Positions 30,468-39,092 of a DNA stretch of 64,000 nt are shown here, piece after piece. Within the stretch, counting starts at the first letter, position 1. The number at the start of each line of letters is the position of its first letter. The notes below the pieces were generated by a model. The model saw only the letters and a program-made list of their open reading frames with translations, did not search any database and was not told the origin of the DNA. This DNA is from Photobacterium chitinilyticum (lineage in GTDB: Bacteria > Pseudomonadota > Gammaproteobacteria > Enterobacterales > Vibrionaceae), in assembly GCF_004104355.1 (NCBI RefSeq), contig NZ_RJLM01000007.1, positions 124,001 to 188,000 on the forward strand, written 5' to 3'. Made by a program: the position numbers and the translations under genes.

Positions 30468-30900
30468 ATGCTGTCCTCTCATAAAGTTAGAAATCTGAGT
30501 TTAATTTAGACCAATTACATTAAATATCTGATGAAAGATGAAATATCTAAGGTGATGAGTCTGGTTTGTGTGTAATTTTACTACAAGTTATGGCGAAAAC
30601 TGTAGGGCAAGATCAAACAATGCTGTAAATAGATTGTTATCTTCCTACGTGGAATATATTCATTTCTGTGCTTGAGTGTAAGCCCCGATTGAGAGTTTTT
30701 TTCTATTTCATTGAAAGGTGGAAGCTGAAAACGATTGTTCAGGGCGTATACTATTAACGCCGGAATCGAGTGAGCCACGGCGCGGAATTGTTGACTCCTG
30801 CTGTACAACAAAGTTGCCGCGGGTATACTCGGGTTCCTTTTTAGGTGGAGTTTGGCCCTGATTTTCAGGTGTCTGGTATTAGGAAAATAGAGCGAAAGTC
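30468..30900. other. Intergenic region between gpmI and yibN
   Basis: 433 bases with no credible gene. The left 200 bases are AT-rich and should hold the gpmI promoter. The right part has two TATACT hexamers (30747-30752 and 30824-30829); the second has TGTACA 16 bases upstream and is the better candidate for the yibN-secB side. An inverted repeat lies over this region: CGCGG-TTGTTG (30781-30785, 30788-30793) against CAACAA-CCGCG (30806-30811, 30817-30821). It may be an operator or an RNA hairpin. Confidence 0.6.
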
Positions 30901-31350
30901 ATGCAGCAATACATCGATTTTTTTACAAGTAATCCATTGTTATCTCTAGCATGGGTGGGTATAGCCGTAGCGCTTGTGGCGTCTTATGTGAAACAGAAGG
31001 CCGCGGGCTATAAGGTTATTACGCCCAATGAAGCAACGGGCATGGTGAACCGTGAAGACGGCGTATTCATCGATATCCGCAGCCGTGATGAGTACCGTCA
31101 GGGTCATATTGCGGGCGCGCTTCACATTTTGCCGAGTCAAATTAAAGAACAGAACTTTTCAGAACTTGAAAAGCACAAAACAGCCCCAATCATTGTGGTA
31201 TGCAAGACAGGCCAGACAGCACAAGAGAGTGCCAATCTGTTACATAAAGCCGGTTTTGAAAATGTCAATTTGCTGAAGGATGGCCTGATTTCTTGGAATG
31301 AAGCCAATATGCCGCTAATCCGCAGCAAATCGATCAAAGGCAAGAAGTAA
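30901..31350 (+). CDS. yibN: Rhodanese-like membrane-anchored protein YibN
   Basis: A 149-residue protein with one N-terminal membrane segment (~12-30) and a cytoplasmic rhodanese domain. The active-site loop is CKTGQT with Cys101; DIRSRDEYRQGHIAGALHI is the usual rhodanese entry. It probably transfers sulfane sulfur or has a related role; recent E. coli work connects YibN with membrane-protein insertion, which is not tested here. It lies upstream of secB as in E. coli, but the glutaredoxin gene grxC found between them there is absent. Confidence 0.92.
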   Translation: MQQYIDFFTSNPLLSLAWVGIAVALVASYVKQKAAGYKVITPNEATGMVNREDGVFIDIRSRDEYRQGHIAGALHILPSQIKEQNFSELEKHKTAPIIVVCKTGQTAQESANLLHKAGFENVNLLKDGLISWNEANMPLIRSKSIKGKK

Positions 31351-31487
31351 TACCTTGCCGCTCGGATAACGCGATCCTTGACGGCGTTTCCGATGCAGAT
31401 CGAGTTTGTGCAGCGTGTGATGATTATCATGGTTGCGAATATTTATGATCTCATGTGATGAGATTGAGAGATAAAAAGGACACGAAA

Positions 31488-31958
31488 ATGGCTGAAGCAG
31501 CAAACAACGAAGAACAACAGAACTTCCAAATCCAGCGTATCTTCCTGAAAGATGTTTCTTTCGAAGCGCCAAATTCACCAGATATGTTCCAGAAAGAGTG
31601 GAATCCTGATGTGAAACTGGACTTGGATACGCAAAGCCGTGAGCTGGGTGAAGGTGTTTTCGAAGTTATTCTTCGTCTTACAGTGACAGTGAAGAATGCT
31701 GACGATACTGCGTTCTTGTGTGAAGTTCAGCAAGGCGGTATTTTCTCTGTTTCTGGCATGGAAGCTCCTCAGCTAGCGCATTGCCTAGGCGCATTCTGCC
31801 CGAACATTCTGTTCCCATATGCACGTGAAACTATCTCAAGCCTAGTGGTTAAAGGTACGTTCCCACAGCTGAACCTGGCGCCAGTTAACTTTGATGCTTT
31901 GTTCATGAATTATCTTCAGAACCAAGCGCAAGCTAACCCTGAAAGCACTGAAGCTTAA
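31488..31958 (+). CDS. secB: Protein-export chaperone SecB
   Basis: Tetrameric cytoplasmic chaperone that keeps preproteins unfolded and delivers them to SecA. The 156-residue product has [42 protein letters not shown] and [33 protein letters not shown], all hallmarks. The ATG at 31488 has AAAGGACACG upstream; an in-frame ATG 33 bases earlier gives an unrelated extension. Next to gpsA (16 bases), the conserved secB-gpsA-cysE order. Confidence 0.97.
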   Translation: MAEAANNEEQQNFQIQRIFLKDVSFEAPNSPDMFQKEWNPDVKLDLDTQSRELGEGVFEVILRLTVTVKNADDTAFLCEVQQGGIFSVSGMEAPQLAHCLGAFCPNILFPYARETISSLVVKGTFPQLNLAPVNFDALFMNYLQNQAQANPESTEA

Positions 31959-31974
31959 TTGCTAAAGGGCCGTT

Positions 31975-32991
31975 ATGAATCAGAACGTAGATAAAGCAAT
32001 CACGATGACAGTGCTGGGTGCCGGCTCTTACGGCACCTCATTGGCCATATCTCTGGCCCGTAATGGCGCTAACGTCATATTGTGGGGTCATGAACCTGAG
32101 CATATGGCACAGCTCGAAATCGATCGGGCGAATGAGGCATTTCTGCCGGGTGTTCCGTTTCCTGACTCGCTGATTGTCTCGGCGGATCTGGAGGCAGCCG
32201 TTCAGGCTTGTCAGGATTTGCTGGTTGTGGTACCGAGCCATGTGTTTGGTGACGTGCTGTCTAATGTGAAGCCTTTCCTGCGTGAAGATTCACGTATTTG
32301 CTGGGCAACCAAGGGACTTGAGCCTGAAACCGGCCGCCTGCTGAAAGAGGTTGCCATTGATGCTCTGGGCGAAGATGTGCCATTGGCCGTATTATCTGGC
32401 CCGACCTTTGCTAAAGAGCTGGCAGCGGGAATGCCGACGGCAATTGCCGTTTCCTCTCCCGATGAGACATTTGTCCGCGAGCTGCAGGAGAAAATTCACT
32501 GCAGTAAAACTTTCCGCGTTTACAGCAATACCGATTTCATCGGTATGCAGTTGGGCGGGGCTGTGAAGAACGTGATTGCGATTGGTGCCGGTATGTCCGA
32601 TGGTATTGGCTTTGGAGCCAATGCCCGTACAGCCCTGATCACGCGTGGGCTGGCTGAAATGTGTCGGCTTGGTGCGGCTCTGGGCGCACAGCCGGAAACC
32701 TTTATGGGGATGGCTGGATTGGGTGATCTGGTACTAACATGTACCGATAACCAATCGCGAAATCGTCGTTTTGGCTTGGCCTTAGGTCAGGGGAAAACGG
32801 TTGATTCGGCCCAGATTGAAATTGGTCAGGTGGTGGAAGGCTATCGCAATACCAAGGAAGTCTGGGTGCTTGCCCAACGCTACGAGGTTGAGATGCCTAT
32901 CACCGAGCAGATCTACCAAGTACTTTATCAAAATAAAGATGCTCGTGAAGCAGCCAAAGATCTGCTAGCTCGTGAGAAAAAAGACGAATAA
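31975..32991 (+). CDS. gpsA: Glycerol-3-phosphate dehydrogenase [NAD(P)+]
   Basis: Reduces dihydroxyacetone phosphate to sn-glycerol 3-phosphate for phospholipid synthesis. It has 338 residues; the Rossmann motif [10 protein letters not shown] lies at about 16-25, and the catalytic Lys is in [29 protein letters not shown] is fully conserved. Together with tpiA (which makes the substrate) and glpFKX in this window, it covers both the making and the use of glycerol phosphate. Start supported by AAGGGCC. Confidence 0.97.
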   Translation: MNQNVDKAITMTVLGAGSYGTSLAISLARNGANVILWGHEPEHMAQLEIDRANEAFLPGVPFPDSLIVSADLEAAVQACQDLLVVVPSHVFGDVLSNVKPFLREDSRICWATKGLEPETGRLLKEVAIDALGEDVPLAVLSGPTFAKELAAGMPTAIAVSSPDETFVRELQEKIHCSKTFRVYSNTDFIGMQLGGAVKNVIAIGAGMSDGIGFGANARTALITRGLAEMCRLGAALGAQPETFMGMAGLGDLVLTCTDNQSRNRRFGLALGQGKTVDSAQIEIGQVVEGYRNTKEVWVLAQRYEVEMPITEQIYQVLYQNKDAREAAKDLLAREKKDE

Positions 32992-33073
32992 CGGCAATAT
33001 AGCCCAATGGCGACACATAGCTCCGGTTGCTGGTAAGCAGCAAGAGAGTGACGTTGCGCCAAAGAGTAATTAA

Positions 33074-33109
33074 ACAACGCGAGCTGTTAAGCTCGCGTTG
33101 TTTTTTTTT
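33074..33109 (+). terminator. Strong terminator between gpsA and cysE
   Basis: ACAACGCGAGC / GCTCGCGTTGT eleven-base perfect stem, TGTTAA loop, then T9. It should cut cysE off from the secB-gpsA transcript. Confidence 0.92.
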
Positions 33110-33167
33110 CTGAGCGCGTTAAAGTTAAATAGATACCGAATTGATGACAAAATAAACAGAGGGTGAT

Positions 33168-33989
33168 GTGAGGGAATGTCAACAACATGAGGTCTGGCAG
33201 GCGATCAAGCGGGAAGCGCGAGAGCAGTCAGAACAAGAGCCGATGTTAGCCAGCTTTTATCATGCAACGATTATCAAGCACGATAATTTAGCTGCTGCGC
33301 TAAGTTATATTTTGGCCAACAAGCTGGCGACACCGTCCATGCCGGCCATGGCGGTGCGCGAAGTCGTTGAGGAGGCTTTTGCTGCAGATTGTATGATCAC
33401 CGAGTCTGCTGCCTGTGATATCCGTGCCGTTGTTGAACGTGACCCCGCGGTAGAGATGTACTCTATTCCTCTGTTATACCTGAAAGGCTACCATGCTCTG
33501 CAGGGTTACCGTGTGTCCAACTGGCTGTGGAAGCAGAAGCGGGTTGCGCTGGCTGTGTATCTGCAAAATCAAATTTCGGTGGCCTGTCAGGTGGATGTTC
33601 ATCCGGCTGCCACGATTGGCCAGGGGATCATGTTTGACCATGCGACCGGTATTGTTATCGGTGAAACGGCAGTGATCGATAATGATGTTTCTATTCTCCA
33701 GGACGTCACTCTGGGCGGTACGGGTAAAGAAGGCGGTGATCGCCATCCGAAGATCCGGGAAGGGGTGATGATCGGTGCCGGTGCCAAGGTATTGGGGAAT
33801 ATTGAAGTCGGGGAAGGCGCAAAAATCGGCTCGTGCTCCGTGGTACTTAATCCGGTGCCCCCGCATACCACGGTGGCAGGCGTTCCGGCAAAAGTTGTCG
33901 GCAGGCCCAGTAGTGAAAAGCCTTCGATGGATATGGATCAGCAGTTCAACGGCACTGCCCAGACGTTCATGGCTGGCGACGGGATTTAA
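33168..33989 (+). CDS. cysE: Serine O-acetyltransferase
   Basis: Acetylates serine for cysteine synthesis. The 273-residue protein aligns with E. coli CysE over its entire length (also 273). The N-terminal helical domain (EPMLASFYHATIIKHDNLAAALS) is followed by left-handed beta-helix hexapeptide repeats (~140-250: HPAATIGQGIMFDHATGIVIGETAVI). The catalytic His is in MFDHATG, and the tail ends MAGDGI, the segment that docks into CysK and is needed for feedback control. The start is GTG with GAGGGTGAT upstream; the alignment to E. coli supports it. Confidence 0.96.
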   Translation: MRECQQHEVWQAIKREAREQSEQEPMLASFYHATIIKHDNLAAALSYILANKLATPSMPAMAVREVVEEAFAADCMITESAACDIRAVVERDPAVEMYSIPLLYLKGYHALQGYRVSNWLWKQKRVALAVYLQNQISVACQVDVHPAATIGQGIMFDHATGIVIGETAVIDNDVSILQDVTLGGTGKEGGDRHPKIREGVMIGAGAKVLGNIEVGEGAKIGSCSVVLNPVPPHTTVAGVPAKVVGRPSSEKPSMDMDQQFNGTAQTFMAGDGI

Positions 33990-33996
33990 AAGCAGA

Positions 33997-34021
33997 AACG
34001 AGAGGCGCTGCGCTTCTCGTT
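33997..34021. terminator. Hairpin between cysE and trmL
   Basis: AACGAGAGGCG / CGCTTCTCGTT eleven-base stem with one G-T pair and a three-base loop, between convergent cysE and trmL. No T-run follows; probably a transcript end signal. Confidence 0.55.
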
Positions 34022-34047
34022 CCTAACATCTCGCTTCTCGCTATGCT

Positions 34048-34512
34048 TTAGATTGATCCCTCGAACCCCAGTTGACGCCAGGCTTCATAGCCGATGATCG
34101 CGGCAGCATTGGACAGGTTCAGACTGCGGCTGTCTGGATGCATGGGAATTCGCAGGCGCTGTTCTAGCGGTAGGCTGTCAATGAGGTCTGCAGGCAGGCC
34201 ACGGGTTTCCGGGCCGAATAGCAGGACATCGCCTTCCTGGAACTTTGCGTTGGTATGGAAGTTGGTTGTTTTGGTCGTGCAGGCAAAGATCCGGCGATCA
34301 CCAATTGCTGCCATGAAAGCATCAAAATTTTTGTGGCGGTGTACATGCGCCAAATCGTGGTAGTCCAGTCCGGCTCGGCGCAATTTTTTCTCTTCCAAAT
34401 CAAAACCAAGAGGCTCGATAAGGTGCAGGTTGGCACCGCAGTTGGCGCATAGGCGAATTATATTGCCAGTGTTGGGGGCAATTTCTGGTTCGTACAGGGC
34501 GATATCAAACAT
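34048..34512 (-). CDS. trmL: tRNA (cytidine/uridine-34-2'-O)-methyltransferase TrmL
   Basis: SPOUT methyltransferase that 2'-O-methylates the wobble base of two tRNA-Leu species. It has 154 residues from [17 protein letters not shown]. The AdoMet knot motifs are [29 protein letters not shown] and [18 protein letters not shown]. The start is set to match the family's N-terminus; an in-frame ATG 9 bases further upstream is possible, and neither has a clear ribosome site. It neighbours cysE, as in other gammaproteobacteria. Confidence 0.94.
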   Translation of the reverse strand: MFDIALYEPEIAPNTGNIIRLCANCGANLHLIEPLGFDLEEKKLRRAGLDYHDLAHVHRHKNFDAFMAAIGDRRIFACTTKTTNFHTNAKFQEGDVLLFGPETRGLPADLIDSLPLEQRLRIPMHPDSRSLNLSNAAAIIGYEAWRQLGFEGSI

Positions 34513-34554
34513 TGTCTGCATGTCAGTTTGGAAATTTGACCATATTGTAGCGAA

Positions 34555-34591
34555 AAAGAGGGCCGATCAGACAGTGGATTGTCTGATCGGC
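34555..34591 (-). terminator. Terminator of cpxRA
   Basis: GCCGATCAGACA / TGTCTGATCGGC twelve-base perfect stem with a six-base loop; on the minus strand CCCTCTTTTT follows. It lies 18 bases past the cpxA stop. Confidence 0.85.
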
Positions 34592-34609
34592 TTACTGAAC
34601 AGTCGGTAA

Positions 34610-35971
34610 TTAATGGGTCAGGGGCAAGGCAATCGTGATCCGTAGCCCGCCCAGAGGGCTACGGCTGGCTTCGATGGTGCCGCTGTGTTGGCGGATAGCG
34701 CTTTCAGTAATAGCTAGCCCCAGTCCGGTTCCGCCACTGCTTCGATCCCGTGCTGTGGATACGCGGTAAAACGGACGGAAAATATCATCCAACTCATCAT
34801 CCGGCACTCCCTCACCGTTATCGTCAATCATGATGTAGAGCGTGTTTTCGCTGACGTTAAAGTTGACCTGAATGATATCGTTACCGTATTTGATAGCATT
34901 GCGGACGACATTCTCCAGGGCGCTGATCAGTAAGTTGGGATTGCCGCTGACAGGCCATTCATTCAAATCGCTGACGCTGAACTCTTTGCTGTTTTGCTCG
35001 GCTTCAAAACGGGCATCTTCCAGCATTTCATACCACAGGCTGCGTGCATCGGAGTGCTCTCGCAGTTCATGACTATTGACCTGCATCCGTGATAGTTCCA
35101 GTAGCTCGCTTATCATTTTTTCCAGCCGCTCTGCTTCGGTATCGATACGGCTTAGTTCTTTGCTTTCTCCCTGTTTGCGTTGGGCCAGTGCTGTGGCCAT
35201 TCGCAGACGGGTAAGCGGCGAGCGCAGTTCGTGGGAGATATCCGACAATAACCGCTGTTGGCCGCCGATCATCTGGTTGATGGCCTGGACCATTTGGTTA
35301 AAGCTGGCACCGGCTTGCTTGAATTCCTTCGGCCCAGACTCCAGTTTCGGATCGGCTTCGAATTGGCCTGTCGCAACACGCTCTGCAGCCTGCTGGAGAC
35401 GACGTGCAGGGATGCTGATCGCCCATGCCAGCCATAACAATAGTGGTGTGCTGACGAGCATAGTGACGAGTAGCAGCTGTAAAGGCTTATCAAGAATTTG
35501 AATGAAAAAAGGCGGCGGTTTTCGCCAAACCCGGCCGACATACATCAGTATGGTTTGCTGCTCATAGGTGAGGGCGAACGGCCCTGCCATCATCCAACGG
35601 CCATACAGCTTTTGCTTTGGTGCATCAGGGCTGTCAGCCATGGTAATAAAGTTACGCAGGGCCTTGTTGCGACCCCTAGGGGCAATGATTTCGCCTTCAT
35701 CGGTGGTGAAATAGAGCTGAAACCCCTTATGGCGATCATGGTTGGTGAAGCGCTGTAATCGGTTCCTTAGCTGTCCTTGGTCGTGGGAGATCTTGTTGGC
35801 AATGCTCTGGGCGGAGTCCTGAAATCGCTTTTGTTGTTGTTCCGGTATCGTATGCTGGGCGCGGGGATCGAGATTGGGCAGCAACACGATGGTGACGACG
35901 ACAATAAGCAGTGTCAGCCAGAATACAGCGAATATCCGGCCATACAGACTGGAAAAACGTGGCAGCTTCAT
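34610..35971 (-). CDS. cpxA: Envelope stress sensor histidine kinase CpxA
   Basis: Inner-membrane sensor kinase of 453 residues. TM1 is at about 11-32, the periplasmic sensor at ~33-160, TM2 at ~162-185, then HAMP, the dimerisation domain with phospho-accepting His247 (SDISHELRSPLTR), and the ATPase domain with NAIKYG, DNGEGVP and GGTGLGLA. The ATG follows AGGAGG within 8 bases; a start 30 bases upstream would cover that site. It senses misfolded envelope proteins and phosphorylates CpxR, encoded 52 bases upstream. Confidence 0.95.
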   Translation of the reverse strand: MKLPRFSSLYGRIFAVFWLTLLIVVVTIVLLPNLDPRAQHTIPEQQQKRFQDSAQSIANKISHDQGQLRNRLQRFTNHDRHKGFQLYFTTDEGEIIAPRGRNKALRNFITMADSPDAPKQKLYGRWMMAGPFALTYEQQTILMYVGRVWRKPPPFFIQILDKPLQLLLVTMLVSTPLLLWLAWAISIPARRLQQAAERVATGQFEADPKLESGPKEFKQAGASFNQMVQAINQMIGGQQRLLSDISHELRSPLTRLRMATALAQRKQGESKELSRIDTEAERLEKMISELLELSRMQVNSHELREHSDARSLWYEMLEDARFEAEQNSKEFSVSDLNEWPVSGNPNLLISALENVVRNAIKYGNDIIQVNFNVSENTLYIMIDDNGEGVPDDELDDIFRPFYRVSTARDRSSGGTGLGLAITESAIRQHSGTIEASRSPLGGLRITIALPLTH

Positions 35972-36023
35972 TGATCGCCTCCTTTTTTGACTGGATGGCA
36001 TGTCGTCGGTGCTCTTGAGGGCA

Positions 36024-36716
36024 TTATATTTCCTCGACCAGCAGGTAGCCCTTGCCGCGAAGGGTTTTTATGCGAGGTTTTCCATCGATGCGATCCGGCA
36101 GCTTTTTGCGCAAGTTAGATACATGCATATCTATCGCGCGGTCAAATTGCGCCAGACGCTTGCCCAGTACTTCGAGGCTGAGTTCATTTTTGGCAATGAT
36201 CTTGCCTGGGTGCTGAATAAAGTAGCTTAACAAAGCCAGCTCGGTGCCGGTCATCTCAATGGACTGTCCTTTGCAGAACACTTCCTGTCGGCCCGGATAG
36301 ATATCGATGTCCTGATAGGTCAGGCACTCCGGCGTGTTGCGCGATTCACTGCTGGTTGTCTGCGTTCGGCGCAAAATTGCCCGCATGCGTGCTAGCAGCT
36401 CGCGATCACTGAACGGCTTGGGCAGGTAGTCGTCGGCACCGAGCTCCAGTCCCAGGACGCGGTCTATTTCCTCACCTTTCGCGGTCAGCATGAGTACGGG
36501 GGTAGAGTAGTTTTCCCGCAGCTTGCGCAGCATTTCGGTGCCGTTCATTTTCGGCATCATGACATCGAGCAGGATCAGGTCGATATTGTCATCGACTTTG
36601 CTAAGCCCTTGCTCGCCATTGTTTGCCTCTACGATTTCGAAGCCTTCCATTTCGAGAATATCGCTGAGCAGCGAAGTCAGCTCTGTATCGTCATCGACCA
36701 GCAGAATCTTTGCCAT
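36024..36716 (-). CDS. cpxR: Envelope stress response regulator CpxR
   Basis: OmpR-family response regulator of 230 residues. The receiver domain (1-~120) has the acidic pair D8-D10 and phospho-Asp51 in LLLDVMMPKMNG; the winged-helix DNA-binding domain covers about 130-228 (ELALLSYFIQHPGKIIAKNELS). It activates envelope folding and proteolysis genes. The divergent cpxP and a perfect CpxR box between them (36832-36846) identify the system as Cpx and not another OmpR-type pair. Confidence 0.96.
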   Translation of the reverse strand: MAKILLVDDDTELTSLLSDILEMEGFEIVEANNGEQGLSKVDDNIDLILLDVMMPKMNGTEMLRKLRENYSTPVLMLTAKGEEIDRVLGLELGADDYLPKPFSDRELLARMRAILRRTQTTSSESRNTPECLTYQDIDIYPGRQEVFCKGQSIEMTGTELALLSYFIQHPGKIIAKNELSLEVLGKRLAQFDRAIDMHVSNLRKKLPDRIDGKPRIKTLRGKGYLLVEEI

Positions 36717-36831
36717 GAGAGTTACCTTATTGTTCCAGTCCCGCGATATTCAGGTAAATACGCGACAAGATGAATGAGATAGCTTCAGTATCGCTAATCT
36801 CGCACCCGGAACCAAGTTAATGCTAGCTGGC

Positions 36832-36846
36832 TTTACGCAGTTTTAC
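36832..36846 (-). promoter_or_regulatory. CpxR box between cpxR and cpxP
   Basis: TTTACGCAGTTTTAC; on the minus strand this is GTAAA-N5-GTAAA, the exact CpxR consensus. A further half-site TTTAC is at 36863-36867 and GTAAA at 36753-36757. It lies 78 bases before the cpxP start and 116 before cpxR, suited to control both. Confidence 0.88.
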
Positions 36847-36923
36847 GTTCTTTAGACAGCAGTTTACCTTGTGGTCGTTATTCTTAATCTATACCCGCTG
36901 AGGGACATTTGGAGAAGAACATC

Positions 36924-37427
36924 ATGACTACATTCAAGAAGACACTCGTAATGGCAATTGCATTTCCACTGGCTCTAGGTTCTGCCTCTGCACTGGCCTT
37001 CGGCGGTGGTGGCAACGGCGGTCACCATGGCGGATATTTCGGTGGTAAAGGAGGCTGTGGTATGAAAGACGGACGCAAGGTTTTCCGTGAGTTGGATTTG
37101 ACGGATACTCAGCAGCAGCAAATGAAAGAGATGCGCGATGCCAACCGCGAGGAAATGAAAGGCCGCTATGGTGAGCAGCGCGCGGTAATGCAAGCCAACC
37201 ACCAGAAAATGCAATCATTGTTGCTGGCTGCTGATTTTGACGAAAATGCGGTACGTGAACTGGCCCAGCAGATGTCAGAGCAGCAAGTTGAGCGTCGGGT
37301 AACAATGATGAAGAAACGCCATGAAATGCTAAATATTCTGACTGCCGATCAAAAAGCTAAATTCCAGCAGCTACAGGCTGACCGAGCTGATCAATGCCAG
37401 GCGCGCTGGGCAGAAAAGAACCAATAA
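36924..37427 (+). CDS. cpxP: Periplasmic stress adaptor CpxP/Spy family protein
   Basis: Small periplasmic helical protein of 167 residues that inhibits CpxA and handles misfolded proteins. A signal peptide ends at about residue 24 (PLALGSASALA-F), followed by a Gly/His-rich stretch (GGGGNGGHHGGYFGGKGG), which may bind metal. Two LTxxQ motifs are seen: LTDTQQQQ (near 55) and LTADQKAK (near 142). The ATG at 36924 has GGAGAAG upstream; an in-frame start 15 bases earlier lies inside that site. Divergent from cpxRA and behind a CpxR box. In enterics the cpxP 3' end gives the small RNA CpxQ; a good terminator follows here too. Confidence 0.92.
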   Translation: MTTFKKTLVMAIAFPLALGSASALAFGGGGNGGHHGGYFGGKGGCGMKDGRKVFRELDLTDTQQQQMKEMRDANREEMKGRYGEQRAVMQANHQKMQSLLLAADFDENAVRELAQQMSEQQVERRVTMMKKRHEMLNILTADQKAKFQQLQADRADQCQARWAEKNQ

Positions 37428-37444
37428 TCCTGCTATCGCCAATG

Positions 37445-37475
37445 AAGCCGCAACGCTGGTTGCGGCTTTCTTTTG
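37445..37475 (+). terminator. Terminator of cpxP
   Basis: AAGCCGCAAC / GTTGCGGCTT ten-base perfect stem with GCTG loop, then TCTTTT. Confidence 0.85.
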
Positions 37476-37879
37476 GTTGTACAAAATCGGAAATCCCTCA
37501 GGAATTTACTGTTCCCTACTATTTTTGTTATTAATTTTCATCGTAAAAAAGCTATACTGCGTGACATTGCCCAGTGAGTGCTTATGAATAGGTGTGATTA
37601 TCATGGATGAAAAATGCACAGTCGCCCACGGTTGTCACTCTTCCTAGATGCACGACTGGTGGCTCTGATGACAGGATATATACTTAAGGCATGATGCAGC
37701 TTTACGTGCGGTATCTGCCTGGTCGTCAACCAGAATGCTAACAGTTTCGTTTCATATCCGCTGGCCAATCAGGCAAAGATCATGCTGCTGACTGAAGTCA
37801 GGGATGATCGTGATGTGAATCAACAAAATTTTTTATCAAAATTGTAATACTTCCACATTAGTAGGAAAGTTACAGTTTA

Positions 37880-37963
37880 CACGAGCATAAGCCCGGCATT
37901 GCGGCTTATGGTACCGAGAGGGGGAACCTCGGTAACTCGTGCCGGATTTGATTTTTCAATTCC
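37880..37963 (+). ncRNA. Candidate structured 5' leader of pfkA
   Basis: Hand folding gives a three-way junction: P1 CACGAG / CTCGTG (37880-37885 with 37936-37941), P2 ATAAGCC / GGCTTAT (37887-37893 with 37903-37909) and P3 TACCGAG / CTCGGTA (37912-37918 with 37928-37934), with linkers of only 1-2 bases. A further hairpin GGATTTGA / TCAATTCC (37944-37951 with 37956-37963, one mismatch) follows just before the ribosome site GAGGGT. The P2 loop CGG can pair with CCG at 37942-37944. I know no Rfam class that fits. It may control pfkA translation. Confidence 0.5.
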
Positions 37964-37981
37964 CAAAGTCAGAGGGTAACC

Positions 37982-38944
37982 ATGATTAAAAAGATTGGTG
38001 TATTGACCAGTGGTGGTGACGCACCTGGTATGAATGCGGCGGTTCGCGGTGTTGTTCGCGCGGCATTGTCAGAAGGCCTGGAAGTTTATGGTGTATATGA
38101 CGGCTATCAGGGCCTGCACCAGAACCGTATTGAAAAGCTGACTCGCTCAAGCGTGTCAGATGTGATCAATAAAGGCGGTACATTCCTGGGTTCAGCACGT
38201 TTTCCTGAGTTTAAAGACGAGAAAGTTCGTGCGCAGGCTATTGAGAACCTGAAAATTCACGGTATCGACGCACTGGTTGTGATCGGTGGTGATGGTTCAT
38301 ACATGGGTGCGAAAAAGCTGACTGAGATGGGTTACCCATGTATCGGTCTGCCAGGCACGATTGATAATGACGTTGCAGGTACTGACTACACAATCGGTTA
38401 CCTAACGGCATTGAATACCGTGATCGATGCGATTGACCGCTTACGTGATACGTCTTCTTCTCACCAGCGTATTTCTATTGTTGAAGTGATGGGGCGTCAT
38501 TGTGGTGATCTTACCCTGATGTCTGCGATTGCCGGTGGTTGTGAGTACATTATCACACCAGAAACCGGTCTGAACAAAGAAGAGCTGCTGGCGAAGATCA
38601 AAGAAGGGATCTACAAAGGCAAAAAGCATGCGATTATTGCGCTTACCGAGCTGATGACCGATGCTAACGAGCTGGCGAAGTACATCGAAGATGAAACTGG
38701 TCGTGAAACTCGTGCGACGGTTCTTGGTCATATCCAGCGTGGTGGGCAGCCAACGGCATTTGACCGTATTCTTGCCTCTCGCATGGGAGCTTACGCCGTT
38801 GACCTTCTTATGGAAGGTCTGGGCGGTCGTTGTGTCGGTGTTCAGAATGAAAAAATGGTGAACCACGACATCATCGATGCAATTGAGAACATGAAGCGTC
38901 CGGTTCGCAAAGATCTGTACGACTTGGCTGACAAACTGTTCTAG
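37982..38944 (+). CDS. pfkA: 6-phosphofructokinase I
   Basis: Phosphorylates fructose 6-phosphate to the 1,6-bisphosphate with ATP; the committed step of glycolysis. The 320-residue protein has [18 protein letters not shown] at the start, the ATP-site GGDGSYMGA (~102-110), the catalytic PGTIDNDV region with Asp127 in DNDVAGTD, and the allosteric-site residues of bacterial PFK. GAGGGTAACC supplies the ribosome site. It is next to tpiA (convergent), and a highly structured leader precedes it. Confidence 0.97.
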   Translation: MIKKIGVLTSGGDAPGMNAAVRGVVRAALSEGLEVYGVYDGYQGLHQNRIEKLTRSSVSDVINKGGTFLGSARFPEFKDEKVRAQAIENLKIHGIDALVVIGGDGSYMGAKKLTEMGYPCIGLPGTIDNDVAGTDYTIGYLTALNTVIDAIDRLRDTSSSHQRISIVEVMGRHCGDLTLMSAIAGGCEYIITPETGLNKEELLAKIKEGIYKGKKHAIIALTELMTDANELAKYIEDETGRETRATVLGHIQRGGQPTAFDRILASRMGAYAVDLLMEGLGGRCVGVQNEKMVNHDIIDAIENMKRPVRKDLYDLADKLF

Positions 38945-38964
38945 GACGGTTGTTGCTGATTAGT

Positions 38965-38993
38965 AAAAAACCGACTTTCGAGTCGGTTTTTTT
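38965..38993 (+). terminator. Terminator of pfkA
   Basis: CCGACT-TTCG-AGTCGG stem between A6 and T7; the TTCG tetraloop is especially stable. Confidence 0.92.
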
Positions 38994-39028
38994 GTCTCTG
39001 TTTTCTTCTTTTTTCAGAAACCAGAAAC

Positions 39029-39053
39029 TAAAAAGGCCACCCGAAGGTGGCCT
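39029..39053 (-). terminator. Terminator of tpiA
   Basis: On the minus strand AGGCCACC-TTCG-GGTGGCCT followed by T5. It lies 40 bases past the tpiA stop and pairs tail-to-tail with the pfkA terminator. Confidence 0.9.
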
Positions 39054-39092
39054 CTGATATTCTTATCAATCTACCCTAAAACTTAGGATGAC

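Larger units (their letters stand above)
37428..37981. other. Intergenic region between cpxP and pfkA
   Basis: 554 bases with no intact gene. After the cpxP terminator there is AT-rich sequence, then 37603-37760 with a stop-broken reading frame that resembles the start of catalase-peroxidase KatG (weak; see findings). An imperfect hairpin follows at 37778-37809 (GATCAT..CTGAC / GTCAG..ATGATC), then a folded leader at 37880-37963. The cation-efflux gene fieF that lies here in E. coli is absent. Confidence 0.6.
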
